A stretch of DNA of 64,000 nt from Parachryseolinea silvisoli (GTDB taxonomy: Bacteria; Bacteroidota; Bacteroidia; Cytophagales; Cyclobacteriaceae): positions 248,001-312,000 of the forward strand of contig NZ_JAIOAO010000006.1 in the NCBI RefSeq assembly GCF_021190955.1. Direction: 5' to 3'. The position numbers were made by a program, and so were the translations under genes. The stretch's first letter is position 1. Each line of letters opens with the position of its first letter. Below are positions 37,929-47,407 of the stretch, one piece after another. The notes beneath the pieces were generated by a model that worked only from the letters and a program-made list of their open reading frames with translations, did no database searches and was not told the origin of the DNA.

Positions 37929-39974
37929 TTAGTCCGCCTTGGGCACCGTAAAGAAAAACGTACTGCCCTGCCCTTCTTCGCTTTCAACCCAGATGCGTCC
38001 TCCGTTCTTCTCGATAAATTCCTTACACAGGATCAGGCCCAGGCCGGTGCCCTTTTCGTTGGCGGTGCCGCGGGTGGTATACGGGGCGGTCTTGTCAAAG
38101 AGCATATTGAGTACTTCCGGCTTCATGCCTACGCCGTTGTCTTTCACGGAGAACAACCATTCCGATGGCTGCGACTTGGCGTCGATAATCACTTTGCCCC
38201 CATCGTTGGTGAACTTAATGGCGTTCATCATCAGGTTCCGGATCACCAGGTTGATGGTGTTGGAGTCTGCATAGCCAATGGCGTCTGTCGGCACGTGGTT
38301 GATCATATCGATCTGTTTGTTCTGCACGGAGATGAGCAGCTGAATGTTTTCGTCTACAATCTTGCGCAGGTTGATGCGGGCTGCCTGCAGGCTCAGTTTA
38401 TCCATTTGCAGCAATGTCCAGTCGAGCAGGTTGTTTAGCAGCGTGCGGGTGTGGTTAAACCGTACTTTGAGCTCCTGCGTATGTTTGTGCATTTCCGCCG
38501 GCTCGATGGCTCCCTTGTCGATGAGGTCGAGCAGACCTGCCAACGCATTGATGGGCGACCGCAAGTCGTGCGAGATGATGGAGAAGAATTTGTCTTTTAC
38601 CTGGTTGAGGCGCTCCAACTCTTCGCTGCGTTTTTCCATATCATCCTGGTGTTGCAGCAGCAAGGTGTTGATCTTGCGGCGGCGTTGTCCGCTGCGGTAT
38701 ACTGTCACGAGCAGGATGGCGCTCAGGGCCATGACCACGACCAGGATGTTGCGTACAAACTCCTGTTTCTTCAGCTCACCGTGCTGCAGGACTTGCAGCT
38801 GGCTGAGGGCAGCAATCTGCGTATCGCGCGATTCCGTTTCGAAACGGATCTGGTCGCGCAGTAGCTTGCCTTGTGTCTCCTGGCTGAAGAGGGTATCTTC
38901 TAATTGCTTGTATTGTTTGTAGTAATACAATGCTTTTTTAAAGTCGCCTTCCTGTTCCCACAGTACCGAGAGCTGGTTGAAGGCTTTTATCTCCAGTACG
39001 CGGGCATTGAGGGTGCGTGCTACGGAGAGGCTGGCTTCGAATTTCTCCAGGGCTTTCTCGAAGTTTCCTTCTTTCGTCAGTACAATCCCCCGACCCAGGT
39101 TGGCTTCTGCCATGCCGTAGCGGTTGGTGGTCTTCTGGTGCAAGGCATAGGCCGAGTCGTAAAATGCCAGCGCATTTTTGTAGTCGTTCTGCTGCAGGTA
39201 GGCGGTCGCCATGGTGGAAAGCACCTTGGGCTCGATAATGTCTACGTGCAGTTTACGCACCAATGCCAGCGCCTCGCGCAAGGTGGCCAGCGCGGAGTCG
39301 TATTCATGCTTGCGCAGCAACACGTCACCAATTTCGTAAAGGCCATAGGGTATACCTTCCTGGTCATTCTGCGTCTCGCTTAGTTTTTTCGAAAGCTGCA
39401 GGTGGTCGAGGGCCTGCTCGAATTGACCCAGCTCTTTGAATACACGGCCTACATTGTGCAGGGCGATGAGCATGCGCAAGGTGTCGCGGGTGGCGCTGGC
39501 CATGCGGTGTGATTGCGTGAAGTAGAAGTATGCATCGTCGTACTCACCGAGGTCGTAGTAGTCGTTGCCGATGGCGTTATATTCTTTTGCAATGCCGACG
39601 CTGTCTTTCACGATCATGTCAAGCTCGAGGGCCAGGTTGTCGTAGCGCAGGGCGGAACTATAGTCGCCGCTGATAGTATACAGCAGGGCGGCGTTGCGAT
39701 AGGCTTTGATCTTGTGCAGGGGCAAGTCGGTATTGGCCGCCAGGGCAATGGCTTCTTCGCTATACTCCACGCTGCGGGCGAAGTCTACGAACTGGTACAG
39801 GTCCGACAACCGCGTGAGAGCGTCGAGGCGCACGCTGTCCGGCAGGTTAGACGATTTGACAACGTTTTCGAGGCTGTCAACGCCCGCGGGCGTCTGTGCT
39901 TGCGACAGGCCGCACGTGGCCAGCACCATAGTCGTTAAAATAACGCGTAAAGACAGCATCCTGCTCATATACAT
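37929..39974 (-). CDS. TPR-sensor histidine kinase inserted in the nuo locus
   Basis: A 681-residue kinase from the ATG at 39974; a second ATG at 39968 forms a classic ATGA overlap with the nuoH stop, and either may be used. A signal peptide (about 1-26, VILTTMVLATCGLSQAQ) leads to roughly seven TPR units in the periplasm (40-340), a coiled coil, one membrane segment (about 388-408, ILVVVMALSAILLVTVY), a HisKA domain with the phosphoacceptor His469 in SIISHDLRSPINAL, and a HATPase domain with NLMMNAIKF, VKDNGVGM and KGTGLGLILC. No response regulator is adjacent. Its place between nuoH and nuoI suggests, but does not prove, a link to respiration. Confidence 0.9.
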   Translation of the reverse strand: MYMSRMLSLRVILTTMVLATCGLSQAQTPAGVDSLENVVKSSNLPDSVRLDALTRLSDLYQFVDFARSVEYSEEAIALAANTDLPLHKIKAYRNAALLYTISGDYSSALRYDNLALELDMIVKDSVGIAKEYNAIGNDYYDLGEYDDAYFYFTQSHRMASATRDTLRMLIALHNVGRVFKELGQFEQALDHLQLSKKLSETQNDQEGIPYGLYEIGDVLLRKHEYDSALATLREALALVRKLHVDIIEPKVLSTMATAYLQQNDYKNALAFYDSAYALHQKTTNRYGMAEANLGRGIVLTKEGNFEKALEKFEASLSVARTLNARVLEIKAFNQLSVLWEQEGDFKKALYYYKQYKQLEDTLFSQETQGKLLRDQIRFETESRDTQIAALSQLQVLQHGELKKQEFVRNILVVVMALSAILLVTVYRSGQRRRKINTLLLQHQDDMEKRSEELERLNQVKDKFFSIISHDLRSPINALAGLLDLIDKGAIEPAEMHKHTQELKVRFNHTRTLLNNLLDWTLLQMDKLSLQAARINLRKIVDENIQLLISVQNKQIDMINHVPTDAIGYADSNTINLVIRNLMMNAIKFTNDGGKVIIDAKSQPSEWLFSVKDNGVGMKPEVLNMLFDKTAPYTTRGTANEKGTGLGLILCKEFIEKNGGRIWVESEEGQGSTFFFTVPKAD

Positions 39975-40999
39975 AGTACTTTCCAAAATCCGCATAGAAT
40001 GACCAATGCTAGTGCTATTGGTGTTAAATATTTCCACGATAAATTCATTAATTGATCGACCCTGAGCCGAGGATAGGTCCAGCGGACCCACATTTGAATC
40101 GCTACGAACAGCAACGCTTTGCCCAGCAACCAAAAAATTCCCCAGAGGGTCGAAGCTACAGTGCCCGGTGTACCGCTTGTCCATTCCGCTAACCGCATCG
40201 ATGCGATATTAGGCAGGGGCGTACTCCAGCTTCCAAAAAATAACACCGACCCTAATATACTCACTAAAAGCATCATTCCATATTCACCCAGCATGATTAC
40301 GGCCCAGCGGAAGCCGGAGTATTCGGTTTGAAAGCCTGCTACCAGCTCGGATTCCGCTTCGGGCAGGTCGAACGGTGCGCGGTTGCTTTCGGCCAGGGAG
40401 GCTATAAAAAAGATCACCCACGCCAAAAAGAGCAAGGGCATACGGACGACGTTCCATGCCAGGAAGCCGCCGATCGCCGTCACATCTATACCCCAGGCAC
40501 GAATGCCAAAAAGATATTGGTGCTCGGCGTTGAGTGCGCTTTGTTGATACGAGATGGCTTGCAGGTCGAGCGTTTCGCACACCATGCAGACACTTAATAC
40601 GGACAGGCCGAGCGGTACTTCGTACGAGATGATCTGGGCGGCTGAGCGCATGGTACCCAACACACTGTATTTATTATTGGAGCTCCAGCCCGCTACCAGG
40701 ATTCCCAGTACATCCAGCGACGTGATGGCCAGCAGGAAAAAGACGGCCGAAGAAATGGGCGCGCCCGTCCACGCGGGGGATAGCGGCAGTACGGAAAAAC
40801 CGACAAATACTGCTGTAAAAATGACAATGGGCGCCACCCGGAACAGGAATTTGTCGGCGCCCGCGGGTATAATGTCTTCTTTCTGAATGAGCTTCACCAA
40901 ATCGGCAACGCTTTGCAGCAGGCCGTAGGGACCGGCTTCCATAGGACCCAACCTATCCTGAATAAACGCCGAGATCTTCCGTTCTGCGTATATGGCCAT
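39965..40999 (-). CDS. nuoH: NADH-quinone oxidoreductase subunit H, N-terminus apparently frameshifted
   Basis: NuoH links the peripheral and membrane arms and forms part of the quinone site. The clear coding part begins MAIYAERKISAFIQDRLGPM, which in NuoH normally follows the first membrane helix; ESNRAPFDLPEAESELVAGF and GFRWAVIMLGEYGMM are the quinone-chamber motifs. The first helix is present just upstream (FLSTLLFILPFLLLYTI) but has no ATG, GTG or TTG start in this frame. One base out of frame there is an ATG at 41105 (MIENHRNKFSIFDAILTQ) that would join it if one T of a TTTT run were absent. The true gene is probably 39965-41105 of about 379 residues. Confidence 0.85.
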   Translation of the reverse strand: MAIYAERKISAFIQDRLGPMEAGPYGLLQSVADLVKLIQKEDIIPAGADKFLFRVAPIVIFTAVFVGFSVLPLSPAWTGAPISSAVFFLLAITSLDVLGILVAGWSSNNKYSVLGTMRSAAQIISYEVPLGLSVLSVCMVCETLDLQAISYQQSALNAEHQYLFGIRAWGIDVTAIGGFLAWNVVRMPLLFLAWVIFFIASLAESNRAPFDLPEAESELVAGFQTEYSGFRWAVIMLGEYGMMLLVSILGSVLFFGSWSTPLPNIASMRLAEWTSGTPGTVASTLWGIFWLLGKALLFVAIQMWVRWTYPRLRVDQLMNLSWKYLTPIALALVILCGFWKVLCI

Positions 41000-41143
41000 G
41001 ATGGTATACAGCAGGAGGAAGGGTAATATGAACAGGAGTGTGCTCAGAAAATTGGGTTAAAATGGCGTCAAAGATGCTGAATTTATTACGGTGGTTTTCT
41101 ATCATTTCTGAAAAAACAGTACACCAGCCGCGGGCCCAATGCC

Positions 41144-41959
41144 CTATTCCCACAACGCATGACGGTCGAGGTGGACCGTTTCATGGAAAAACAGCCGGGC
41201 CGATGCCTCAAATGATTCGGTGTAGTCCGATACGAGGAAATGATAATACGGATCGGCGCCCGTGTCGTTGAGAAGTCCCTCCTGCAGCAGGTGGCGCTGC
41301 AGGGCCTGGGCCACGACCTCGGACGAGTCCAGAATGGGAAGCTGTCCTTTATAGTAATCGCTGATCTCTCTTTTTATAAGGGGGTAGTGTGTGCAGCCCA
41401 GGATGAGCGCGGCAATGTTTTGCAGGGACGGATCGGCCAGATATTGGGCGATGATTTCATGGCTGATCTGGTTGTTAAAGAATCCCTCCTCGATCATGGG
41501 CACTAACAACGGTGCGGCCAGGGAGTGTACCGTTGTGCCTTTGTTCGCCTCTTCAATCTTACGATGATAGACACCCGACTGTACTGTGCGTTTGGTGCCG
41601 ATCAATCCGACCTGTGCCCCGGGGAATTTATCCAACACCAACGAGACCATGGGGTCTATGACGTTGATGATGTGAATGTCCTTGCGTACGTATTCTTTCA
41701 GGAGCGCATAGGCGGCGGAAGAGGCAGAGTTACAGGCAATCACGATCACCTTGCAGCCTTTTTTTACGAGCACGTCGGCAATGCGAATGGAGTACGCTTG
41801 AATGGCAGCTTCCGATTTTTCGCCGTACGGCAAGTGCGCGGTGTCGCCAAAATAGATCATGCTTTCGTTCGGCAATAATTTCTTAATGGCGTGGGCTACG
41901 GTCAATCCGCCGATGCCGCTGTCGAATACGCCGATGGGCTGCTGCTTTTCTACCTTCAT
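41144..41959 (-). CDS. murI: Glutamate racemase
   Basis: MurI makes D-glutamate for peptidoglycan. The 271-residue protein has the pair of catalytic cysteines in VIVIACNSASSAAYALL and ALILGCTHYPLIKREI, and the phosphate/substrate loop GVFDSGIGGLTVAHA. Length is normal for the family. It lies upstream of nuoH on the same strand (39 bases before the proposed longer nuoH start), which is an unusual neighbour for a nuo locus, and is divergent from the second TPR kinase. Confidence 0.96.
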   Translation of the reverse strand: MKVEKQQPIGVFDSGIGGLTVAHAIKKLLPNESMIYFGDTAHLPYGEKSEAAIQAYSIRIADVLVKKGCKVIVIACNSASSAAYALLKEYVRKDIHIINVIDPMVSLVLDKFPGAQVGLIGTKRTVQSGVYHRKIEEANKGTTVHSLAAPLLVPMIEEGFFNNQISHEIIAQYLADPSLQNIAALILGCTHYPLIKREISDYYKGQLPILDSSEVVAQALQRHLLQEGLLNDTGADPYYHFLVSDYTESFEASARLFFHETVHLDRHALWE

Positions 41960-42012
41960 TGGCTGCTGTAAATCGCTGCGAATTTTACTATTTTTAGTGT
42001 CATCTTAACTGC

Positions 42013-44187
42013 ATGAGCCAGAAAAATCCGTGCTTTTTTTTCCTCCTGGTAGCCATCCTGCTCTTGTTACCAGGTAGCACCCGCGCACAGGATACTACCG
42101 ATCTTGACAGCCTTTACAATCGCGCACAGATGAGCTCGCCCCGCGAGATGGTGGCGGTCTTTGATGCTTTACAAGAGCGCTACCTGGCACTGGATCAGGA
42201 GCAGGCCATTCACTTTGCGCGACAGGGTTTGAAACAAACCGAGAAGGGCTCCCCTCTCAGCCGTGTGCTGGCCAACCGAAACATGGCCTTTGTTTATGGG
42301 AAATTTGGCTTTAAGGAAGAAGCCCTGCGCCACTTTCAACGGGCACTGGCCACGGCCAAAGAGAATCAAGGGGAGGAAATGGGTCTGGGACTGGCCTATT
42401 TTCACCTGGGACAGTTTTTGTCCCAGCAAGGCTTACTATCGGAAGGTCTTCAACACATTCTTGACGCTTCCAAGATCTTTGAATCGTTACAACTCTACAA
42501 TTATGTGACCTTGTGCCACTACGAGAGCTGCATGATCAGCTATTCGGCGCGCAACTACCAGCAATGCATTGACGAAGGATACCGCTTGCTTCAATATCAC
42601 GACCGCGTGGGTGAAACCGAAAGTAGCCGCGCGGACTACTTTCAGAAGATGAGCACGTGTAACACCATTGCGCTGGCGCACCGACAGATGAGACAGTATG
42701 CTGCCGCGTTGCGCTATTACGACCAGGCAGAGGCCCTGGCGCGGAAGATCAACGATGAGTTTTGGATCGGCCTCATCAATGGTAACAAAGCGGTGGTGCT
42801 GCGCGATATGGGTCGCACGGAGGAAGCGAAGGCGGGCGTGCTGGCCGACTACAGGGTGAGCCAGAAGTTCAGCATGTGGAGCAGCGCCGGCATGGCTGCC
42901 CTGACGATGAGTGACATTTATCTGACACAGGGCAACTACCCCCTGGCAAACGCTTATCTCGACTCCGCCCATCTTATGTTTAGCCGCCAGCATGACGTCG
43001 TTGAGTCCCGAAAGAATATGGCGTCGTACTGGCTGGCATGGTCGCGCCTCAAGTCTGTGGAGGGCGCTTATGGCCCGGCCTATGATGGACTCTTAAAACA
43101 TGTAAAGCTCCGCGACTCACTTTCCCATGAGCAGGAGGCCTTGAACCTGGCGAAGGTGAATGTTGCGTTCGACCTCGACCGCAAGCAAACCGAAATTGCA
43201 CTGCTTACGAAAAATAACGAAATCCAGGAAGAGCGCATCCGCAGTCAGAATATTCTTTTTATCGTGACCCTCATGGGCCTGATCCTTCTGGTGGTGTTGG
43301 TGATCCTGCTCGTTAATAACTTCCGCCGGCAGCGAAACATCTCCCGGCTTATACGCCAGCAGCGCGACGAGATCGAGATCAAAAACTCCGAGCTGGAAGC
43401 GCAAAGTGCCATGTTACAAGAAAACAACCAATATATCCAGACGCTGAACACACAACTGGAAATGAAGGTAGTCGAACGCACGCGCCAGCTGGCGCTCTCC
43501 AACCAGGAGCTGGACACGTTTCTATACCGGTCGTCGCACGATATACGCCGCCCCATCACTACGCTATTGGGTCTGGACCAGGTCGCCCGCCACATTGTGA
43601 ACGACCCGCAGGCAAATATGCTCTTTGACAAAGTGGTAGAGACGGCGCGGAACATGGACAGCATGCTGTTTAAAATGCAAATGATGTATGAGCTCAACAA
43701 ACCCGATCTGCCGCTGGAGCCCATCCATCTCAACCCCCTGGTGGAAGAAGCGGTGCAATATTTCCAAAACGACTTCCGTCGGTTTGGCATCACCAATCAC
43801 CTCTCGGTACACGCGGACATCACCATCTTGTCTAACGTAGGCCTGCTGCGCATCATCTTCCGCAACCTGATTGAAAACGCCGTGCTCTTCCGGAAGACAC
43901 AACCCGGCGTCACTCCTTTTATCGATGTAAACATTATGCAAATAGGCGATCATGTCGAGATTCACGTCGCCGATAACGGCATGGGTGTGGAAGAAAAATA
44001 CCAGGCGCGTTTATTCGATCTGTACTTTCGGGCCTCGCAGGCTTCTAAAGGCAACGGCCTGGGGCTTTATCTTGTGAATAAGGCTATTCACAAATTGAAG
44101 GGGACGATTACGTTGATTAGTGATTATGGGATAGGCACTACATTTACCATCCACTTGCCGCTGGCACAGCCTAATTCGGCCAATTAA
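42013..44187 (+). CDS. TPR-sensor histidine kinase, orphan
   Basis: A 724-residue protein built like the kinase at 37929 but not closely similar. A signal peptide (1-25, FLLVAILLLLPGSTRAQ) is followed by TPR units (about 40-350), one membrane segment (about 416-436, ILFIVTLMGLILLVVLVILL), a long coiled coil (440-500) and a kinase core. The phosphoacceptor is His509 in YRSSHDIRRPITTLLG; the HATPase boxes are RNLIENAVLF, VADNGMGVEE and GNGLGLYLV. There is no receiver domain and no response regulator nearby. It is divergent from murI. Confidence 0.9.
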   Translation: MSQKNPCFFFLLVAILLLLPGSTRAQDTTDLDSLYNRAQMSSPREMVAVFDALQERYLALDQEQAIHFARQGLKQTEKGSPLSRVLANRNMAFVYGKFGFKEEALRHFQRALATAKENQGEEMGLGLAYFHLGQFLSQQGLLSEGLQHILDASKIFESLQLYNYVTLCHYESCMISYSARNYQQCIDEGYRLLQYHDRVGETESSRADYFQKMSTCNTIALAHRQMRQYAAALRYYDQAEALARKINDEFWIGLINGNKAVVLRDMGRTEEAKAGVLADYRVSQKFSMWSSAGMAALTMSDIYLTQGNYPLANAYLDSAHLMFSRQHDVVESRKNMASYWLAWSRLKSVEGAYGPAYDGLLKHVKLRDSLSHEQEALNLAKVNVAFDLDRKQTEIALLTKNNEIQEERIRSQNILFIVTLMGLILLVVLVILLVNNFRRQRNISRLIRQQRDEIEIKNSELEAQSAMLQENNQYIQTLNTQLEMKVVERTRQLALSNQELDTFLYRSSHDIRRPITTLLGLDQVARHIVNDPQANMLFDKVVETARNMDSMLFKMQMMYELNKPDLPLEPIHLNPLVEEAVQYFQNDFRRFGITNHLSVHADITILSNVGLLRIIFRNLIENAVLFRKTQPGVTPFIDVNIMQIGDHVEIHVADNGMGVEEKYQARLFDLYFRASQASKGNGLGLYLVNKAIHKLKGTITLISDYGIGTTFTIHLPLAQPNSAN

Positions 44188-44198
44188 CGTAATGCCGG

Positions 44199-44237
44199 AA
44201 AAAAAAACGAGTGCTGCCCATCAAGACAACACTCGTT
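44199..44237 (-). terminator. Intrinsic terminator after floA
   Basis: AACGAGTG (44206-44213) pairs with CACTCGTT (44230-44237); on the minus strand the stem is followed by a run of T. It lies 26 bases after the floA stop and also separates the convergent kinase gene. Confidence 0.75.
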
Positions 44238-44262
44238 ATATAATTAGTACGCTGCCTCGCTG

Positions 44263-45258
44263 TTATTGTTTCGGCGTAGACGACTGTCCTTGTCCTTTAG
44301 CGCCCGATCCGGAGATTGCCTGCCGCATGTCGGTGTCCGCTTGTACATTCTGCATTTTATAGTAGTCCATTACACCCAGGTTACCATTCATAAACGCAGC
44401 GGCAATGGCTCTCGGAATTTCGGCCTCCGCCTCGATTACTTTCGCACGGGCGTCCGTTGCCTTGGCTTTCATTTCCTGATCCAACGCTACGGCCATAGCA
44501 CGACGCTCTTCGGCTTTCGCTTCGGCCACTTTCAAGTCGGCAGTAGCCTGATCGATTTGCAGCTTGGCACCAATGTTGGCACCTACATCTACGTCGGCAA
44601 TATCAATCGACAATATTTCAAAGGCAGTACCGGCATCCAGACCGCGCGAGAGCACAAGCTTGGAAATTTTATCCGGACTTTCCAGTACTTCTTTATGTGA
44701 TTTGGCTGAACCGATAGACGATACAATACCTTCGCCCACGCGGGCCAGGATAGTGTCTTCACCGGCACCCCCTACCAGCTGGGCGATGCTGGCACGTACA
44801 GTCACGCGGGCTACGGCGATCAGCTGAATGCCATCGGCCGCTACGGCCGCTACCTTGGGCGTTGTAATCACCTTGGGGTTAACGGAGATCTGTACGGCCT
44901 GGAACACGTCACGACCCGCGAGGTCGATGGCAGTAGCCTGTTTGAAGCTCAGGCTGATATTGGCTTTATCGGCCGAGATCAGGGCGCGAATAACATTTGG
45001 CACATTGCCACCGGCCAAATAGTGTGTCTCCAATTCGTTCGAGGAGATCTGCAAGCCGGCTTTAGTAGCCGTAATCAACGAATCTACGACAATGCGTGGT
45101 GGCACCTTCCGGATGCGCATAAACACCAGTTCGAGCAGACCCACCTTCACGTTGGAGAAGATGGCGGTGATCCACAGGTTGATGGGTACAAAGTATAAAA
45201 AGAGCAGGAACAGAATAATCCCACCCAACACAAGAACAAGATAGTAAACAGGATCCAT
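44263..45258 (-). CDS. floA: Flotillin-like protein FloA
   Basis: FloA scaffolds functional membrane microdomains. The 331-residue protein has one N-terminal membrane segment (about 4-26, [19 protein letters not shown]), a short re-entrant-like part, an SPFH/band-7 region, and a long coiled coil rich in Ala/Glu/Lys (about 225-290, [20 protein letters not shown]). [15 protein letters not shown] and the [18 protein letters not shown] strand are typical. It lies 15 bases after the NfeD-like gene, its usual partner. Confidence 0.95.
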   Translation of the reverse strand: MDPVYYLVLVLGGIILFLLFLYFVPINLWITAIFSNVKVGLLELVFMRIRKVPPRIVVDSLITATKAGLQISSNELETHYLAGGNVPNVIRALISADKANISLSFKQATAIDLAGRDVFQAVQISVNPKVITTPKVAAVAADGIQLIAVARVTVRASIAQLVGGAGEDTILARVGEGIVSSIGSAKSHKEVLESPDKISKLVLSRGLDAGTAFEILSIDIADVDVGANIGAKLQIDQATADLKVAEAKAEERRAMAVALDQEMKAKATDARAKVIEAEAEIPRAIAAAFMNGNLGVMDYYKMQNVQADTDMRQAISGSGAKGQGQSSTPKQ

Positions 45259-45273
45259 GATGATTTGCTATGG

Positions 45274-45744
45274 TTAGTTAAAAGGTTCTACGACAATGTC
45301 GTTAAGACGAATTTGTATGATGCGGACATGCTGGCCAGTTTCCACGTACTGCCCCAGCGTTTTCACTTCGAATGTTTTGTTGTGAAACTCGGCTTTGCCA
45401 ATGGGGCGGAGCGTCGACAGGGTAACACCTTCGTCGCCTATGCTCAGGCCACCGGTAATACCTTCGTTCACTTTCCCATCGCTGGAGGATTTATTGGAGA
45501 ACCGCGACCACGCCCCCGACCGGAAGCTGTAGAAGAGTGAGCCCAACGTAGCCAACAAGGTACCCATTAATATGTAGAAACCGGTATCGCTACCAAAATG
45601 CTGGTAGCCAATCACCACGCCGGCACCGGCAAAGATGAGCCCCAGCAAACCCACTACCGTGGTGCCGGGAATGAATACCAATTCAATCACGATCAGCGCC
45701 AGGCCGATGAGAAGCAAAGAAAAGATGATTATCCACATGATCAT
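45274..45744 (-). CDS. NfeD-like membrane protein
   Basis: A 156-residue protein with membrane segments at about 3-25, 30-47 and 56-72 and a C-terminal OB-fold domain (about 95-156, GDEGVTLSTLRPIGKAEFHN, then RIIQIRLNDIVVEPF), the architecture of short NfeD proteins. These are partners of SPFH proteins such as FloA, and the gene order here, NfeD then floA, is the common one. Both follow proS closely (24 bases) and may share its transcript. Confidence 0.9.
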   Translation of the reverse strand: MIMWIIIFSLLLIGLALIVIELVFIPGTTVVGLLGLIFAGAGVVIGYQHFGSDTGFYILMGTLLATLGSLFYSFRSGAWSRFSNKSSSDGKVNEGITGGLSIGDEGVTLSTLRPIGKAEFHNKTFEVKTLGQYVETGQHVRIIQIRLNDIVVEPFN

Positions 45745-45768
45745 GGCTGAACGAGTTTAGTTGTGAGG

Positions 45769-47247
45769 TTAGTACGCCCGGGCAAACAGTACCCGCCGGG
45801 TCGAAGGCTTGCCGGAGTAGATACATGCGCCTGCTTCTTCCTTCGCATCCAGCGGAATGCAACGGATGGTGGCTTTTGTTTCCTCTTTAATGGCTGCTTC
45901 TGTTTCGGGTGTTCCGTCCCAGTGCGCAGCAAGGAAGCCGCCTTTTTCGTTCAGCACCTGCTTGAACTCTTCATACGAGTTAACCTCTGTGGTAACCTCG
46001 CTGCGGAATGTCCTGGCGCGGGCATAGATCGTTGTCTGAATGTCGTCCAGCAGGGCAGGGATTTTTTCTACCACTTCGTCCAGTCTCATGACCTGCTTCT
46101 CTTTGGTGTCGCGGCGCGCCACTTCTACGGTGCCGGCCTCCATGTCGCGGGGCCCAATGGCCAGGCGCACGGGTACGCCTTTCAGCTCCCACTCGGCAAA
46201 CTTAAAGCCCGGCTTGTGGGTATCACGGTTATCGAATTTCACCGCAAATCCTTGCTTGCGCAGGGCAGCAGCGATTTCCTGTGCTTTTTCAGAGATCTTG
46301 GCCAATTCCTCGTCGGTGCGGAAGATCGGCACGATTACCACGTGGATGGGGGCCAGCTTCGGCGGCAGCACGAGGCCGTCGTCGTCTGAGTGCGCCATGA
46401 TCAGGGCACCCATCAGGCGTGTGCTCACGCCCCAGGAAGTGCCCCACACGTAGCCGAGCTTGCCTTCCTTGTTTGTGAACTGTACATCAAACGCCTTGGC
46501 AAAGTTTTGTCCGAGGAAGTGCGACGTCCCTGCCTGCAGTGCTTTGCCATCTTGCATCATAGCTTCGATACAATAGGTGTCGACCGCGCCCGGGAAACGC
46601 TCGCCTTCGGACTTTCTTCCTTTTACAACCGGCAATGCCATGAAGTTTTCAGCAAAGTCGGCATAGACGTCGAGCATTTGCACGGTTTCCTTTACGGCTT
46701 CGTCGGCTGTGGAGTGCGCCGTGTGGCCTTCTTGCCATAAGAATTCTGCCGTCCGTAAAAAAAGGCGCGTACGCATTTCCCAGCGCACCACGTTGGCCCA
46801 TTGGTTTACGAGGATGGGCAGGTCGCGGTACGACTGAATCCATTTTTTGTAGGTGCTCCAGATGATGGCCTCGCTGGTAGGCCGTACCACCAGCTCTTCG
46901 TCGAGCTTGGCTTCAGGGTCGACAATCAGCTTGCCTTTATTTTGTGGGTCGGTTTTCAAGCGGTAGTGCGTTACAATGGCACACTCCTTCGCAAAACCTT
47001 CGGCGTTCTTCTCCTCTGCTTCAAACAGGCTTTTCGGCACAAAAAGCGGGAAATAGGCGTTGCTGTGGCCTGTATCCTTAAACATTTTGTCCAGTGCCTG
47101 CTGCATTTTTTCCCAGATGGAGTACCCATAGGGCTTGATGACCATACACCCCCGCACGTCTGAATGTTCGGCAAGATCTGCCTTCTTCACTAATTCGTTG
47201 TACCACAAAGAATAATCTTCTTTGCGGGTGGGTAATTCTTTGGCCAT
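45769..47247 (-). CDS. proS: Proline--tRNA ligase (archaeal/eukaryotic type)
   Basis: Class II synthetase that charges tRNA-Pro. The 492-residue protein is the short form without the bacterial editing insert. Motif 2 is visible as [20 protein letters not shown], preceded by [17 protein letters not shown]; motif 3 lies near [20 protein letters not shown]. The C-terminal anticodon-binding domain begins about residue 290 and a zinc-type end follows. A TACATTTG -7 element (47289-47296, minus) lies 41 bases upstream. It starts a probable proS-nfeD-floA unit. Confidence 0.96.
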   Translation of the reverse strand: MAKELPTRKEDYSLWYNELVKKADLAEHSDVRGCMVIKPYGYSIWEKMQQALDKMFKDTGHSNAYFPLFVPKSLFEAEEKNAEGFAKECAIVTHYRLKTDPQNKGKLIVDPEAKLDEELVVRPTSEAIIWSTYKKWIQSYRDLPILVNQWANVVRWEMRTRLFLRTAEFLWQEGHTAHSTADEAVKETVQMLDVYADFAENFMALPVVKGRKSEGERFPGAVDTYCIEAMMQDGKALQAGTSHFLGQNFAKAFDVQFTNKEGKLGYVWGTSWGVSTRLMGALIMAHSDDDGLVLPPKLAPIHVVIVPIFRTDEELAKISEKAQEIAAALRKQGFAVKFDNRDTHKPGFKFAEWELKGVPVRLAIGPRDMEAGTVEVARRDTKEKQVMRLDEVVEKIPALLDDIQTTIYARARTFRSEVTTEVNSYEEFKQVLNEKGGFLAAHWDGTPETEAAIKEETKATIRCIPLDAKEEAGACIYSGKPSTRRVLFARAY

Positions 47248-47407
47248 ACTGGTATAATTATTGTTATATGTAATCGATGTCGAAAAGGCAAATGTAAATT
47301 AAGCGGGTCAAATACTGGCTAAATTTTGTAGCTTTATCGACACTTTTACGGCATTACACTCGTTAGGTTGTGTAGAGCCACTACCAAGATATAAAACACA
47401 CCACGCT

